A DNA stretch of 64,000 nucleotides from Bacteroidota bacterium. Its GTDB lineage: Bacteria; Bacteroidota; Bacteroidia; Bacteroidales; Tenuifilaceae. Below are positions 48,250-57,400 of this stretch, in pieces. The notes under the pieces are model-generated. The model did not search any database, was not told the origin of the DNA, and saw only the letters and a list, made by a program, of their open reading frames with translations. Each line of letters opens with the position of its first letter. Position 1 is the first letter of the stretch. A program made the translations under genes and the position numbers. Location of the stretch: NCBI GenBank assembly GCA_029560875.1, contig JAKQKB010000159.1, forward strand, positions 1-64,000, read 5' to 3'.

Positions 48250-48541
48250 TGATAGACCTCCTTTCGTTATCTAATGGGAGAGAAAAAGAATTACTTTTGC
48301 CATTAAGCATACCAACTACGGAAAATGCTGTCTCAACAGCTGTTATTTTTATTTCAAATTCTCTTATTCTTTCTTCAAGTTTAGCAATTCTTTCTTTGTG
48401 GTCTGAAACGCAATGATTTAAAGAAATATTGTTTTTTTCCAAAACATACACCTTGTCTTTCAGTTCTTTAGTTTCCTGTTGAATTTGTTCTTCAAGATAC
48501 TTTTTCCCAATCCAAAAAATCGGTTTCATATTGAACTTCAT
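48242..48541 (-). CDS. Cassette ORF 1: coiled-coil protein
   Basis: A 99-aa protein of unknown function. Residues about 14-75 form a strong coiled coil (KYLEEQIQQETKELKDKVYV, then EERIREFEIKITAVETAFSV), with a less charged tail. There is no signal or membrane segment. It begins 77 nt inside the cassette, so a promoter internal to the cassette or transcription from the host gene would be needed; both are on the same strand as the host gene. Its stop overlaps the start of ORF 2. Proteins of this kind with a membrane-anchored partner occur in phage-defence and toxin modules, but no motif confirms that. Confidence 0.65.
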   Translation of the reverse strand: MKFNMKPIFWIGKKYLEEQIQQETKELKDKVYVLEKNNISLNHCVSDHKERIAKLEERIREFEIKITAVETAFSVVGMLNGKSNSFSLPLDNERRSING

Positions 48542-48574
48542 TTATGTCAGATTCTTTAATTAGTTATCTTTTTA

Positions 48575-50980
48575 TCATCTAGCAACTTCTACTAGGAATG
48601 TCATATTATGTGCCATAACTTTAAATCCGTCACAGTTGTAATCAATGGCTGCAATGTCGCCTATAAAGGGCTGAAAGTTTGTACTATAAACTTCGTAAAA
48701 GTAATTATTGGTTTTTCGATATAACTTAACGGCATTATTATCGCAATTATTGGTAATGAAATCGAGATCACCATCGTTATCAAAGTCAATCCAAGTACCG
48801 CGAAAAGTATTCAGTCCAAAGGTTGAAGCGTCTGAGCGGGTGAAAGATCCGCCATTATTAAAATAAATTCGCTCTGATGCAATTACATCCAAATCGTTAT
48901 CATTATCGAAATCGAGCCATTTTAGATAACTCTCATGCGAAGGATAATTAAAACTTGAATGCTTGGTAAATGTATTGTTTTTATTATTAACATATAAATA
49001 AGAATAGTCACCATCCCAAGTACTACCTACCCACTTTTCACCACCAATATTAATTAGAAAGTCCAGATACCCATCGTTATTAAAATCACCCCAAGTATGC
49101 TTATTGGCTAATACAGATAATGTTGCACTGCCATAGCTAAATAGAGGTTTGGAAGTTAGCTGGGCTTCAGGAATAGGGGAAGTGGTATTGAACTTTATGT
49201 AACTGCCTGAATTGGTAAAAGGATAAATACGAAAATAATAAATGGTTCCTATTGACTCGTTAACCCAGCCGTTATATGTCTGAATACTATTTAAAACCTT
49301 AATCACTCCAGTTCCATCGCTCAAATCGTTATCAACCGCAGGTTCGTTTCCGTTAATAGGATTTGAAAAGGAGTTTTCCGTTGAGGCATAAATGTAATAG
49401 CCGTCGGGTTCGGGTGCAGAGGACACGTCGGTCCATGTTAGTGTCATTTTATTACTTACAAGTGAACCTGCAAAGCCGGTAACATGATTTGTTGGAGCAT
49501 CTTTTATCCCACTCACCCAGTTCGATGACGAGCCTGTTAACGCAAAATTTATTAACGTTCCATGGTTTGTCCCTGTTGCATTTATTGCTGTAGTTAAGTT
49601 GGTATTTGTACCTCCAGCAACGCCCTGGTTGAATTTGTAGCATACCAAAAGCCCCGTTTCGTTGCCTGTTAGTGAGGAAAACATATTAGTGGAAATTTCG
49701 GAAGCAGTACGCTCGGTGCTCCATATCCTGTAATCGTCGAATCTGCCTGCAAAATAACGTTGAGTTGTCCATGCACCTATCTGAGAGGCTGTGAAATTAG
49801 CATTTGCAGCAGTTGCAATTGGAACTGATAGAACTAAAGAACCATTTACAAATAATTTGATGATTTTGGTTGTTGCATTATAGGTTGCGGCCAGATGATA
49901 CCATGTATTGGTTGAAAATGAATAATTAATATTAACAATAGTTGAATTGTTAACAGCCAATTGAATTTGGGGTGTACCCCCAGTATTAACAAATTGATAA
50001 TGAATGTCACCTGCAGCCCATGTGTTTGTGTTAAAAATACTGGTTAAATTTCCAGCAGATGGGAAAGAATTGGCATTAAACCACGTTTCAATGGTAAACT
50101 GTGAAAGATTGCTCCCTAGTGCTGGCAAGGCAACATAATCGTTAGAGCCATCAAATGATAGGCAGTTGTTTTGAATGGTTGAAGGTACTGTACTTTCAAC
50201 AAAGTTTGAAGAAACGCCAGATAAAGTGAAACCTGTTAACGTTCCGTGTTTTGCATTAGATGTTATATCGTTTAACGTTGTAATCGAAGTATTTGTTCCA
50301 CCGGCAGTCCCTAGGTCAAATTTATAGTAGATATAAAGGCCGCTTTCGTTTCCAACTAGAGGGTTAAACATGCTGTTGTTTATTTCTGTTGAGGTCAGTT
50401 CATGTGTCCATATGCTTACCTCATCCATGCGTCCATTAAAATAAGCATCGGCAGCCCAGTTACTTCTTCCTAAATAGCAGAGATTACGTGCAATGTTCGC
50501 AGGTGGTTGTATATTCCCCGATGCTACAACCAATCCATTTACGTATATTTTAGCGGTGCCCGTATTTGAAATTGTTGCAGCAATATGTATCCACTGATTA
50601 AGTTGAGCTATGTTGCCTGAAGTCAACTGGTAAGGAGTTGTATTCAGGTAATTTGAAAGTGTAAGAGAATTACTTGTAGCATTGCACGCTAACAAGATAT
50701 TGTTAACACCCTCTCCGGTGCCAAAATCAAATAGTCTTGACCAGTTGTTGAACGCTCCCCATTTCACCCAACCCATATATGTAAAGCCAGTTGTAAAATT
50801 GCCAGTAGGGGCTAGGGTGCCTAGGTTAACATGGTCGTTGGAACCATCAAAATTGAGGCAGTTATTTTGAGCATTTATGCTTGGATTTACTAGAAAAATT
50901 AACGCCGCTAGTATTTGAACTTTAAATGCAGTTACAAACCTGCTATAAGTAGATGACAAATGATGATGTAATTTATTCAT
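48575..50980 (-). pseudogene. N-terminal part of a second giant LamG/FG-GAP protein, truncated by cassette
   Basis: The start is the ATG at 50980 (MNKLHHHLSSTYSRF ... signal ending NPSINAQ); an upstream in-frame ATG at 51013 adds 11 unlikely residues. Two LamG domains follow (CLNFDGSNDHVNLG ... MDEVSIWTHE; CLSFDGSNDYVALP ... FDDYRIWSTE), then a fibronectin-like module (GVIKVLNSIQTYNGWVN) and FG-GAP repeats up to DYNCDGFK, where host codons end at 48620. The next 14 codons (VMAHNMTFLVEVAR) and the stop come from the cassette. The surviving 801-aa product would carry a signal peptide but no T9SS tail, so it would reach the periplasm without being displayed. Joined to the 43614-47825 part it would be 2,190 aa, a paralogue of the 2,976-aa protein. 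Its promoter keeps the 40-bp palindrome. Confidence 0.9.
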
Positions 50981-51024
50981 AATGAATATATTTTGAATAT
51001 TTTCGAAAGCCAATTAATAAGATA

Positions 51025-51032
51025 TAAAGGTA
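51025..51032 (-). promoter_or_regulatory. -7-like box of the interrupted giant gene
   Basis: TAAAGGTA reads TACCTTTA on the minus strand, one mismatch from TAnnTTTG. It lies 19 bp from the palindrome edge at 51052, the same spacing as in front of the 2,976-aa gene. Confidence 0.5.
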
Positions 51033-51051
51033 GAGTCTGGCGTACAATACT

Positions 51052-51091
51052 TTTTATCAATACATACAAAGTGATGTATGAATTGATAAAA
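51052..51091. promoter_or_regulatory. 40-bp palindromic operator, copy B (most symmetrical)
   Basis: TTTTATCAATACATACAAAG and TGATGTATGAATTGATAAAA are complementary at 16 of the outer 17 positions around the centre 51071/51072. The site lies 72 bp upstream of the ATG at 50980 and 20 bp beyond the 3' end of the AraC-type gene. It lacks a T-run. Copies A and C have the same length, and A and B share the same spacing to their -7 boxes. Confidence 0.78.
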
Positions 51092-51110
51092 TCATAAAGT
51101 ATAATAGAAT

Positions 51111-52256
51111 CTAGGAGGCCGATTTCTTTCTCCAAACCAAGGGTGATTCGCCAGTAATTAGTTTAAATTGGCGACTAAAGTTGGCTTGTTCGGTATAACC
51201 TACCATTTCGGAGACAATGACTATGGAATAATCGGGGTTATCAATTAGTAGCTGTTTTGCATCTTCAATGCGCATTCGGTTAATCCAGGTGTTGAAGTTT
51301 ATGCCTTCCTCCCGATTAATGAAATTCGATAGAGTAGTTCTTCCGATTTGAAGTTTTAAAGCCAAATCTTCAATTGTAATACCTGTTTCGCGGTAGTATT
51401 TATTGACAAATATTTGTTGCTTGTAGTTTTGCCAATCTGTTTTGGTTTTTATTTTATTGTTGATTTTGGCTTCCTCCTGCATTGCCGGAGTTATTGCAGG
51501 CTCAATAATGCTAAAAACCTTATTGTACTTAATGTACTCCTGTGCAAATCCAAAGTAGAATAAGGAATATATTATTGTTACAATCCAATCGTATCGCATT
51601 GGGAGGAAACTGGAGATAAGTGCAATAGTTCCTACGAGTAATGCGGAGTAAAATGCTATACGTACCCAGCCCAGTTTTAGCTGATATACATCGGAAAAAT
51701 AATTCAATAATTCATTATCGTAATTTCTAACTTCTCTTAAAAAAAGATGGGTGTAGTAAATTAGTTGAAATAGGTAGTACGCTAAGAATATTAGTCGAAT
51801 CCATAGTGTTGGATTGTGAGCGTGATCCAAAACTTCGCTGATTGATGTTAGTTGTGGTTCACCGTAAATCAGCACGGATGTAGTGTAAAGCGCTAAGAAT
51901 ACTGCATAAGGGACTGTGTGGCGTATAATATTCTTGAGTTTTACGAAGGTTGGGTTAATCAGAGTAATTAAAGTAAAAGCAAATAGTAATGCTTGTGTTG
52001 AGGATATTAAAATGCTAATAAAAGTAAAATACTCACGGGAGTTATCGGCTAGTTTAAAAACAAGTACAGATAATGTAAGAAGCCCTATGGCAAAATATGC
52101 ACTCGATAAAACTTTCAGTGATATTCGGTAGTTGTGTAGGCCTTCTTTTCGAGGAATATGGAAAGAAAGAAACGAAGTTCCCATTAAAAGGCAAACCAAA
52201 GCAAAAAGAGAGTTTGACAAAAAGTGAAAATTCGAAACCATAAAGCCTGCAAACAT
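51111..52256 (-). CDS. Membrane-anchored AraC-family transcriptional regulator
   Basis: A 381-aa protein. Residues 1-240 contain about seven membrane helices (e.g. ISLKVLSSAYFAIGLLTLSV, then LVFK; WIVTIIYSLFYFGFAQEY), a 7TM sensor module without extracellular domain. A cytoplasmic linker leads to a C-terminal AraC double helix-turn-helix (about 280-381): TIEDLALKLQIGRTTLSNFI for the first HTH and IVIVSEMVGYTEQANFSRQF, followed by KLITGESPLVWRK, for the second, more conserved one. Such fusions are frequent in Bacteroidota and are thought to sense membrane or extracellular signals. It lies between two of three identical-architecture palindromic promoters and is divergent from the caspase operon, so it is the natural candidate to bind them. 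That is inference. A small inverted repeat TTAGCA/TGCTAA (52260-52280) sits just before its start. Confidence 0.88.
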   Translation of the reverse strand: MFAGFMVSNFHFLSNSLFALVCLLMGTSFLSFHIPRKEGLHNYRISLKVLSSAYFAIGLLTLSVLVFKLADNSREYFTFISILISSTQALLFAFTLITLINPTFVKLKNIIRHTVPYAVFLALYTTSVLIYGEPQLTSISEVLDHAHNPTLWIRLIFLAYYLFQLIYYTHLFLREVRNYDNELLNYFSDVYQLKLGWVRIAFYSALLVGTIALISSFLPMRYDWIVTIIYSLFYFGFAQEYIKYNKVFSIIEPAITPAMQEEAKINNKIKTKTDWQNYKQQIFVNKYYRETGITIEDLALKLQIGRTTLSNFINREEGINFNTWINRMRIEDAKQLLIDNPDYSIVIVSEMVGYTEQANFSRQFKLITGESPLVWRKKSAS

Positions 52257-52259
52257 AAA

Positions 52260-52280
52260 TTAGCATATCTACTTTGCTAA
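52260..52280. repeat. Small inverted repeat upstream of the AraC-type gene
   Basis: TTAGCA (52260-52265) and TGCTAA (52275-52280) form a 6-bp perfect inverted repeat with a 9-nt spacer, ending 4 bp from the start of the regulator gene. It may be a leader hairpin or an autoregulatory site. It does not resemble the 40-bp palindromes. Confidence 0.3.
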
Positions 52281-52454
52281 TATAATCAAGAGGTTATAAA
52301 AAAACAACGATTTTTTGACCAATAATCAACTCATATTGTGTATTTTTTTTGCTTGATTAAAGTATAGATATTCAATATTTTACAAGAGATAAGATGATAG
52401 TGGTATTCGTTTTTATTTAATCTAAGGTTAGATTTAGGAATTTTTGAGAGCGAA

Positions 52455-52494
52455 TTTTGTCGATTTGCGAACTTTTTTGTACGAATTGATAAAG
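52455..52494. promoter_or_regulatory. 40-bp palindromic operator, copy C
   Basis: TTTTGTCGATTTGCGAACTT and TTTTGTACGAATTGATAAAG. It matches copy B at 25 of 40 positions, and its outer left 14 nt equal the complement of copy A's outer right 14 nt. It lies 75 bp before the ATG at 52569, with CTAATTTG (52515-52522) at the position where the -7 box is found in copies A and B (TTTG ends 28 nt from the palindrome edge, versus 27). It is in a divergent gap, so it cannot be a terminator. Confidence 0.7.
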
Positions 52495-52568
52495 ATAATT
52501 TGGTAAAACATCACCTAATTTGCTTTACCATAAATAGCTTTTTGAAGAAGCTTCAAATTATTGAAAAA

Positions 52569-54425
52569 ATGAAATTAGATAGAATTGTTAAGTTTTTGGC
52601 GTGCTTTGTTATTGTAAGTTTGATTTCGAGCAGTGCATTCTGTCAGAGTATGACTATTCCTGAGGTTTACAACGCATATTCTGCTAAAAACAGGGTTGTG
52701 CTTTTCGACGAGGAGTTTACCAACAACAAGAATAGTTGGTATTTGGGAATAAAGGAGAATGTGTGGTTCCAAAATTTACAGGAAGGCACTTTGTTTTTTC
52801 AATCATACGAGGATGTCCCCAAGGAGGATTTTAAGGAGGTTTTTATAGATCAGAGTAAGGATTTTGAAATTGAATTAAAAATTCGCCTCGATAAGGGTAT
52901 TCAGAATAAGTTTAATGGTTTGCAGTGGGGGAAGTCAACTATTGAGAATAAGCAGTTCGACTTTTTCTTTAACGGTCAAGGGCAGTTCACCATCGATAAG
53001 TTTGTGAATGGTACATTTACCGATTTTGTCCCTACAAAATCAACAAAACTTATCAATAATTACACATATAACACATTAACCGTTCGCAAAGTAGGAGCAA
53101 AGTACTATTTCTTTTTAAACCAACAGTTAGTCCATACAATGCCATTTGAGCCATTCTTTGGGAATGGTATTGGCTTTCAGGTTGCCGAAAAATCATCGGT
53201 GCAAATTGATTACCTGAAAGTATGGAAACTTACTTCCGATAGTAATGTTCAGTTACCAAGTATCGAAATTAAAAACGAAAACTTTATATCGAAATCGGGC
53301 ACTATAGCACCAGGTGAGTCTGTAAAGTTGAACTTTTCAGTACTGAATAAATCCAAAGAGGATGCAAATAACATCAAGTTGATATATAGCCTTCCTGCAA
53401 ATGTTTTACTTCTGGAGAGCCAAACCAACTTGCAAGTAAAAGCGGGTGAACAAAAGGATATTGAATTGTTATTCTACATCAATAAGGGTGTTGAGTTAAC
53501 CGACTTAACATTAAAAATGAAGGTTGAAGGTGTTCAACTTGATGGGGATAGCGTTAAGTCTTTTACCGCATCGCTCAATAAGCCAGTGCAAATTGCCGAG
53601 GTTCAAAATGTAGAGGATTACTCGTTGTATCGAGGAAGTAACGATCCACTTAAGGGACTCAAGGCATCAAAAGCAATTCAGGAAGTTTCAATTGGACGAT
53701 ACTTTGCGTTGATTATTGGAATTGATAGTTATACTGGCGATTGGAAACCTTTACGCAATGCAGTTAACGATGCAAAGGCAGTTGCAGAGCAACTTAGCAA
53801 CAGGTATGAGTTTCAGTCTGTCAGGACTCTTTATAACGAGCAAGCAACCCGCACTAATATCTTGAAAGAATACGAGTGGTTAATGGCAAATGTAAGGGAG
53901 AATGACAATCTGCTAATTTTCTATTCAGGTCACGGCGATTACAATGAAACCATACAAAAAGGATTTTGGGTGCCTGTTGATGCCACAAGTAGTTCCATTT
54001 CTGGGTTAATTTCAAATACCGATATACAGGCATTCCTAAGCGGAATTAAATCTAAACATACATTCCTAATTGCCGATGCTTGCTTCAGTGGCGATATTTT
54101 TAGGGGTAAAACCCTTACAATTCCATACGAAAACTCGTTTAAGTACTACAACCAGATTTATTCAAAGCCTTCAAGAACCGCACTAACCTCTGGCGGAGTT
54201 GAACCGGTTATGGATGGTGGAAAGGATGGTCACTCTGTATTTACATACTATCTGCTCAAGTCGTTAACCACTAATCAGAATCAGTTTTTCGATGCTAGTC
54301 AGCTTTACAACGATTTAAAGATTGCCGTGGTAAATAATTCCAACCAAACACCAATGTTTAGTCCAATTGTGAATACAGGCGATGAGGGCGGACAGTTTAT
54401 TTTTGTTCGTAAACAAAATCAATAG
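52569..54425 (+). CDS. Secreted caspase-like (C14) protease with lectin-like N-terminal domain
   Basis: A 618-aa protein from the ATG at 52569 (signal MKLDRIVKFLACFVIVSLIS, cleaved after AFCQ); the open frame reaches a TTG at 52500, but those codons do not improve the signal. Residues about 35-225 form a concanavalin/DUF1080-like sandwich (VVLFDEEFTNNKNSWYLGIK, WNGL-type turns, SVQIDYLKVWKL). About 235-345 is a CARDB-like Ig domain (ENFISKSGTIAPGESVKLNF). The caspase p20-like domain starts near 376 (RYFALIIGIDSYTGDWKPLR), with the catalytic dyad His455 (FYSGHGDY) and Cys505 (ADACFSGDIF). These are the metacaspase/C14 motifs, so proteolysis after a basic or acidic residue is expected, but substrates are unknown. 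The gene is coupled to the propeller-phosphatase gene downstream and has its own 40-bp palindrome promoter. Confidence 0.9.
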   Translation: MKLDRIVKFLACFVIVSLISSSAFCQSMTIPEVYNAYSAKNRVVLFDEEFTNNKNSWYLGIKENVWFQNLQEGTLFFQSYEDVPKEDFKEVFIDQSKDFEIELKIRLDKGIQNKFNGLQWGKSTIENKQFDFFFNGQGQFTIDKFVNGTFTDFVPTKSTKLINNYTYNTLTVRKVGAKYYFFLNQQLVHTMPFEPFFGNGIGFQVAEKSSVQIDYLKVWKLTSDSNVQLPSIEIKNENFISKSGTIAPGESVKLNFSVLNKSKEDANNIKLIYSLPANVLLLESQTNLQVKAGEQKDIELLFYINKGVELTDLTLKMKVEGVQLDGDSVKSFTASLNKPVQIAEVQNVEDYSLYRGSNDPLKGLKASKAIQEVSIGRYFALIIGIDSYTGDWKPLRNAVNDAKAVAEQLSNRYEFQSVRTLYNEQATRTNILKEYEWLMANVRENDNLLIFYSGHGDYNETIQKGFWVPVDATSSSISGLISNTDIQAFLSGIKSKHTFLIADACFSGDIFRGKTLTIPYENSFKYYNQIYSKPSRTALTSGGVEPVMDGGKDGHSVFTYYLLKSLTTNQNQFFDASQLYNDLKIAVVNNSNQTPMFSPIVNTGDEGGQFIFVRKQNQ

Positions 54426-54431
54426 GTAATT

Positions 54432-57400
54432 GTGAAACGCTACTTACTTGTTTTATTACTTCTCTCATTTTTTTTCACTGGAAACAGATCGTATGGTCAG
54501 CTCTATAATTTTACCAATTATGGGTTAGAGCAAGGCCTTCCACAATCTACTGTTTTCTCAACTTGTTTGGATAGTAGAGGGTATTTGTGGGTAGGAACAG
54601 AAAGTGGGGTGGCTCGTTTTAACGGCGGCCAGTTTCAGGTTTTCGATAAAAGTTCTGGTTTACCTGGAAACATAACTCGAACCATTGTTGAGGGTACCGA
54701 TGGCAACATCTGGGTTGGTACCGATAAAGGTATTGGCGTTTTCAATGGTAAAGTATGGAAAACGATTACTGCAAAGGATGGTTTAAAGGGTAGCGCCGTT
54801 ACAAAACTGGTAAAGGATAAGGATGGAAAGATGTGGGTTGCCACCAGCGATTCGGGTATAAATATTATTACTCTTCGGGCAGATAGTACTCTAATTGATT
54901 ATATAAACGAAAGGAATGGTTTAGCGGCAAACTTTGTTCTCGATATTCTGCATAGTTCCGATGGTTCTACCTGGGTTGCAATGATTGGTGGTGCTAGTAT
55001 TATAACATTCGTGGATGGCAAACCTAAAATTCAGAACCTCGAATCAATTGCATCAATCCCCAGTAATCTTTTTTCGTGTATTGCCGAGGATAAAAAAGGT
55101 GATATCTGGTTAGGAACTTTAGATGCAGGCGCTTTTCTTCTATCCAAGAAGAATAATAGATTTTCAGTTACACCTTATGGTGAGCAAAAGGGAATTGTCG
55201 ATTCACGAATTTGGGATATATACTGCGATGTAGATAATCAGGTATGGTTTGGCACTAACGATAATGGCCTGTATCATTTAAAAAACAATACCGTTATCAA
55301 TATATCAACCAGAAATGGATTACCCGGAAATCTTGTTTTGAGCATTAATCGCGATAAAAATAGAAATCTTTGGATAGGGTCAATGAATGGTTTATCGCTA
55401 TTTCAGGGTTTTCACCTAGTGCATTTCACCCTCGACGATGGATTGCCCGGCAAGCAAGTGCTTGCATTAAAAGCCAACGCAGATAACTCTCTCTGGGTTG
55501 GTGGCGATGGAAAGGGGTTGGCAAAAGTTAGCGTACAGAATAATAAAATGACCTCCCAATTTTTTGGTCCAAATACCGGTTTTATTAGCACACAGGTAAC
55601 TTCTGTTGATGTGGATAATTTTGGCAACCTCATACTTGGTACCCATGGCGACGGAATTGCAATTAAACAAACGGGTAAATTTAAGTACCTCTCCAGTTAC
55701 GATGGCTTAGCCGACGATAATATCAACTGTGTGTATTGGAATAATTTTGGTTCAATATATGCAGGAACAGATGTGGGGTACAACGAAATTAAAAGTGATA
55801 AAATTTATACAATTAACGAGGCAAATGGTTTAATTCATCCTGAAGTTCAAACGGTTATTTCCGATTTAAAGGGTAATATTTGGATGGGTACTCTTGGTGG
55901 TTTAGCCAGTTTTCATCCAATTACTTGGAATTATCGCGACTTTAACGAAGCCGAAGGTTTAACTGATTTACGAATTCATGCTCTAGCTGTAGATAAACTC
56001 AATCAAATTTACATTGGTACCACCAGTGGAATTTTTAGGTATAATGCAAAGGCCGATACAATTGTTCCCCTATTGAGTAGTGAATTAAATGCTAAAACTA
56101 TTAATTCCCTTATTTTTTATAACGATACAGTTCTTATTGCCGGAACAACTCTGGGTTTTAATAAAGTTTTCTTCGATAAAGATTTCGGAAATCCTATAAA
56201 AGTAGTTAGTTACGATAAATCCAATGGATTCAAGTTTAGTGAAACCAAATTAAATGCTATTTGCAAGGATAATGGTAATAATATTTGGTTTGGAACTGTA
56301 AGCGGCTTAACCCGTTATCAGTCAGAACTTGAAGATACAATAAGGGAAACTCCCGTTGTTCATATTACTGAAATCCGACTTTCGTTCGAAAATGTTGATT
56401 GGACTTCAAAGGATCAATTGCTATCCAATTGGTACAACATTCCTGAAAAACTGAAGTTGAAGTATTTTCAGAATCATATAACCTTTGATTTTGATGGAAT
56501 TTATTTGTTGAACCCAGAGAAAGTAAAGTTCAGATATAAACTTGAACCTTTCGAAAAAAACTGGTCGCCGGCTAGTAATAGCAAAAGCGTTACTTATCCT
56601 GGGTTGAACGATGGAAAATACACATTTTATATAAGTGCCAGTTCGGATGGTGTTAATTGGTCTGCACCAATCACCTATAAGTTAACCGTTTCACCCCCAT
56701 TCCGGAAAACACTTTGGTTCTATATTGTTTGCGTTATTGGATTTATAGTAGTGCTGATATTTTTTATTCGGTACCGCGAACGTAAACTGAGGAAGGAAAA
56801 GGAATACTTAGAGCAGGTTGTAAAAGAGCGCACAGCTGAGGTTGTTGCTCAAAAGGAACATATTGAGGAGCAGAAAGAGGAAATTACGGCAAGCATAACC
56901 TATGCCCGTAGAATTCAGCAGGCTGTATTACCCAACTTTGAAATTTTGTCGGAGAATACAAGCGATTGCTTTATTCTTTACAAACCCCGCGATATAGTCA
57001 GCGGCGATTTTTACTGGATTGGCAAAAGTGATAATTATTTAGTTGTTGCAGCAGCCGATTGTACGGGGCATGGCGTGCCCGGTGCTTTTATGAGCATGCT
57101 CGGAATTAGTTTTATGAATAAAATTGTTAATGAGCTTAAGGTTAATTTGCCCGAGCAAATTCTGAATCATATGCGTGCCAATGTTATTACATCGCTTAAG
57201 CAGGGTAATTACGAGGGTACCACCAAGGATGGAATGGATATGGCACTTTGCATAATAAATCTCGACACACTTGAACTTACATTTTCTGGAGCTTATAATC
57301 CTGCCATAATAGTTGAAAATAATGAGGCTGTGGAACTTAAAGCCGACCGGATGCCCGTGGGTTTACACATCAAAATGGACGATTTTACCCACGAAAAGTA

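Larger units (their letters stand above)
47825..48618 (-). mobile_element. Integron-type gene cassette (794 bp) inserted in an FG-GAP gene
   Basis: The host reading frame is broken after codon AAA (48622-48620) and resumes with GAT (47825-47823). Deleting 794 bp rejoins GGA-TTT-AAA with GAT-ATA-ATT in frame and completes an FG-GAP repeat (DYNCDGFK + DIITTG). The inserted DNA starts, on the minus strand, with TTATGGC, carries two small same-strand ORFs, and ends with an imperfect palindrome bounded by GCCATAAC. Circularising it would place GTTATGGC opposite GCCATAAC around paired arms, which is the organisation of an attC site. The target G^AT fits the GWT triplet known for secondary-site insertion by integron integrases. 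There are no target duplications or transposase. No integrase gene lies in the window. Confidence 0.87.

Noticed and set aside
43614..50980. Two independent genes, a C-terminal FG-GAP protein and an N-terminal LamG protein
   Set aside because: The downstream part has no start and begins within an FG-GAP repeat; the upstream part ends in 14 unrelated codons within the matching repeat. Removal of 794 bp joins them in frame, so they are one split gene.
51052..51091. 40-bp palindrome as a terminator of the AraC-type gene
   Set aside because: It lies just after that gene's end, but has no T-run. The same 40-bp element occurs in the divergent gap at 52455-52494, where a terminator is not expected, and at a constant distance from -7 boxes.
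52500..52568. Longer caspase-protein N-terminus from a TTG start
   Set aside because: The 23 codons would overlap the probable transcript start region after the palindrome and push the signal peptide inside the protein.
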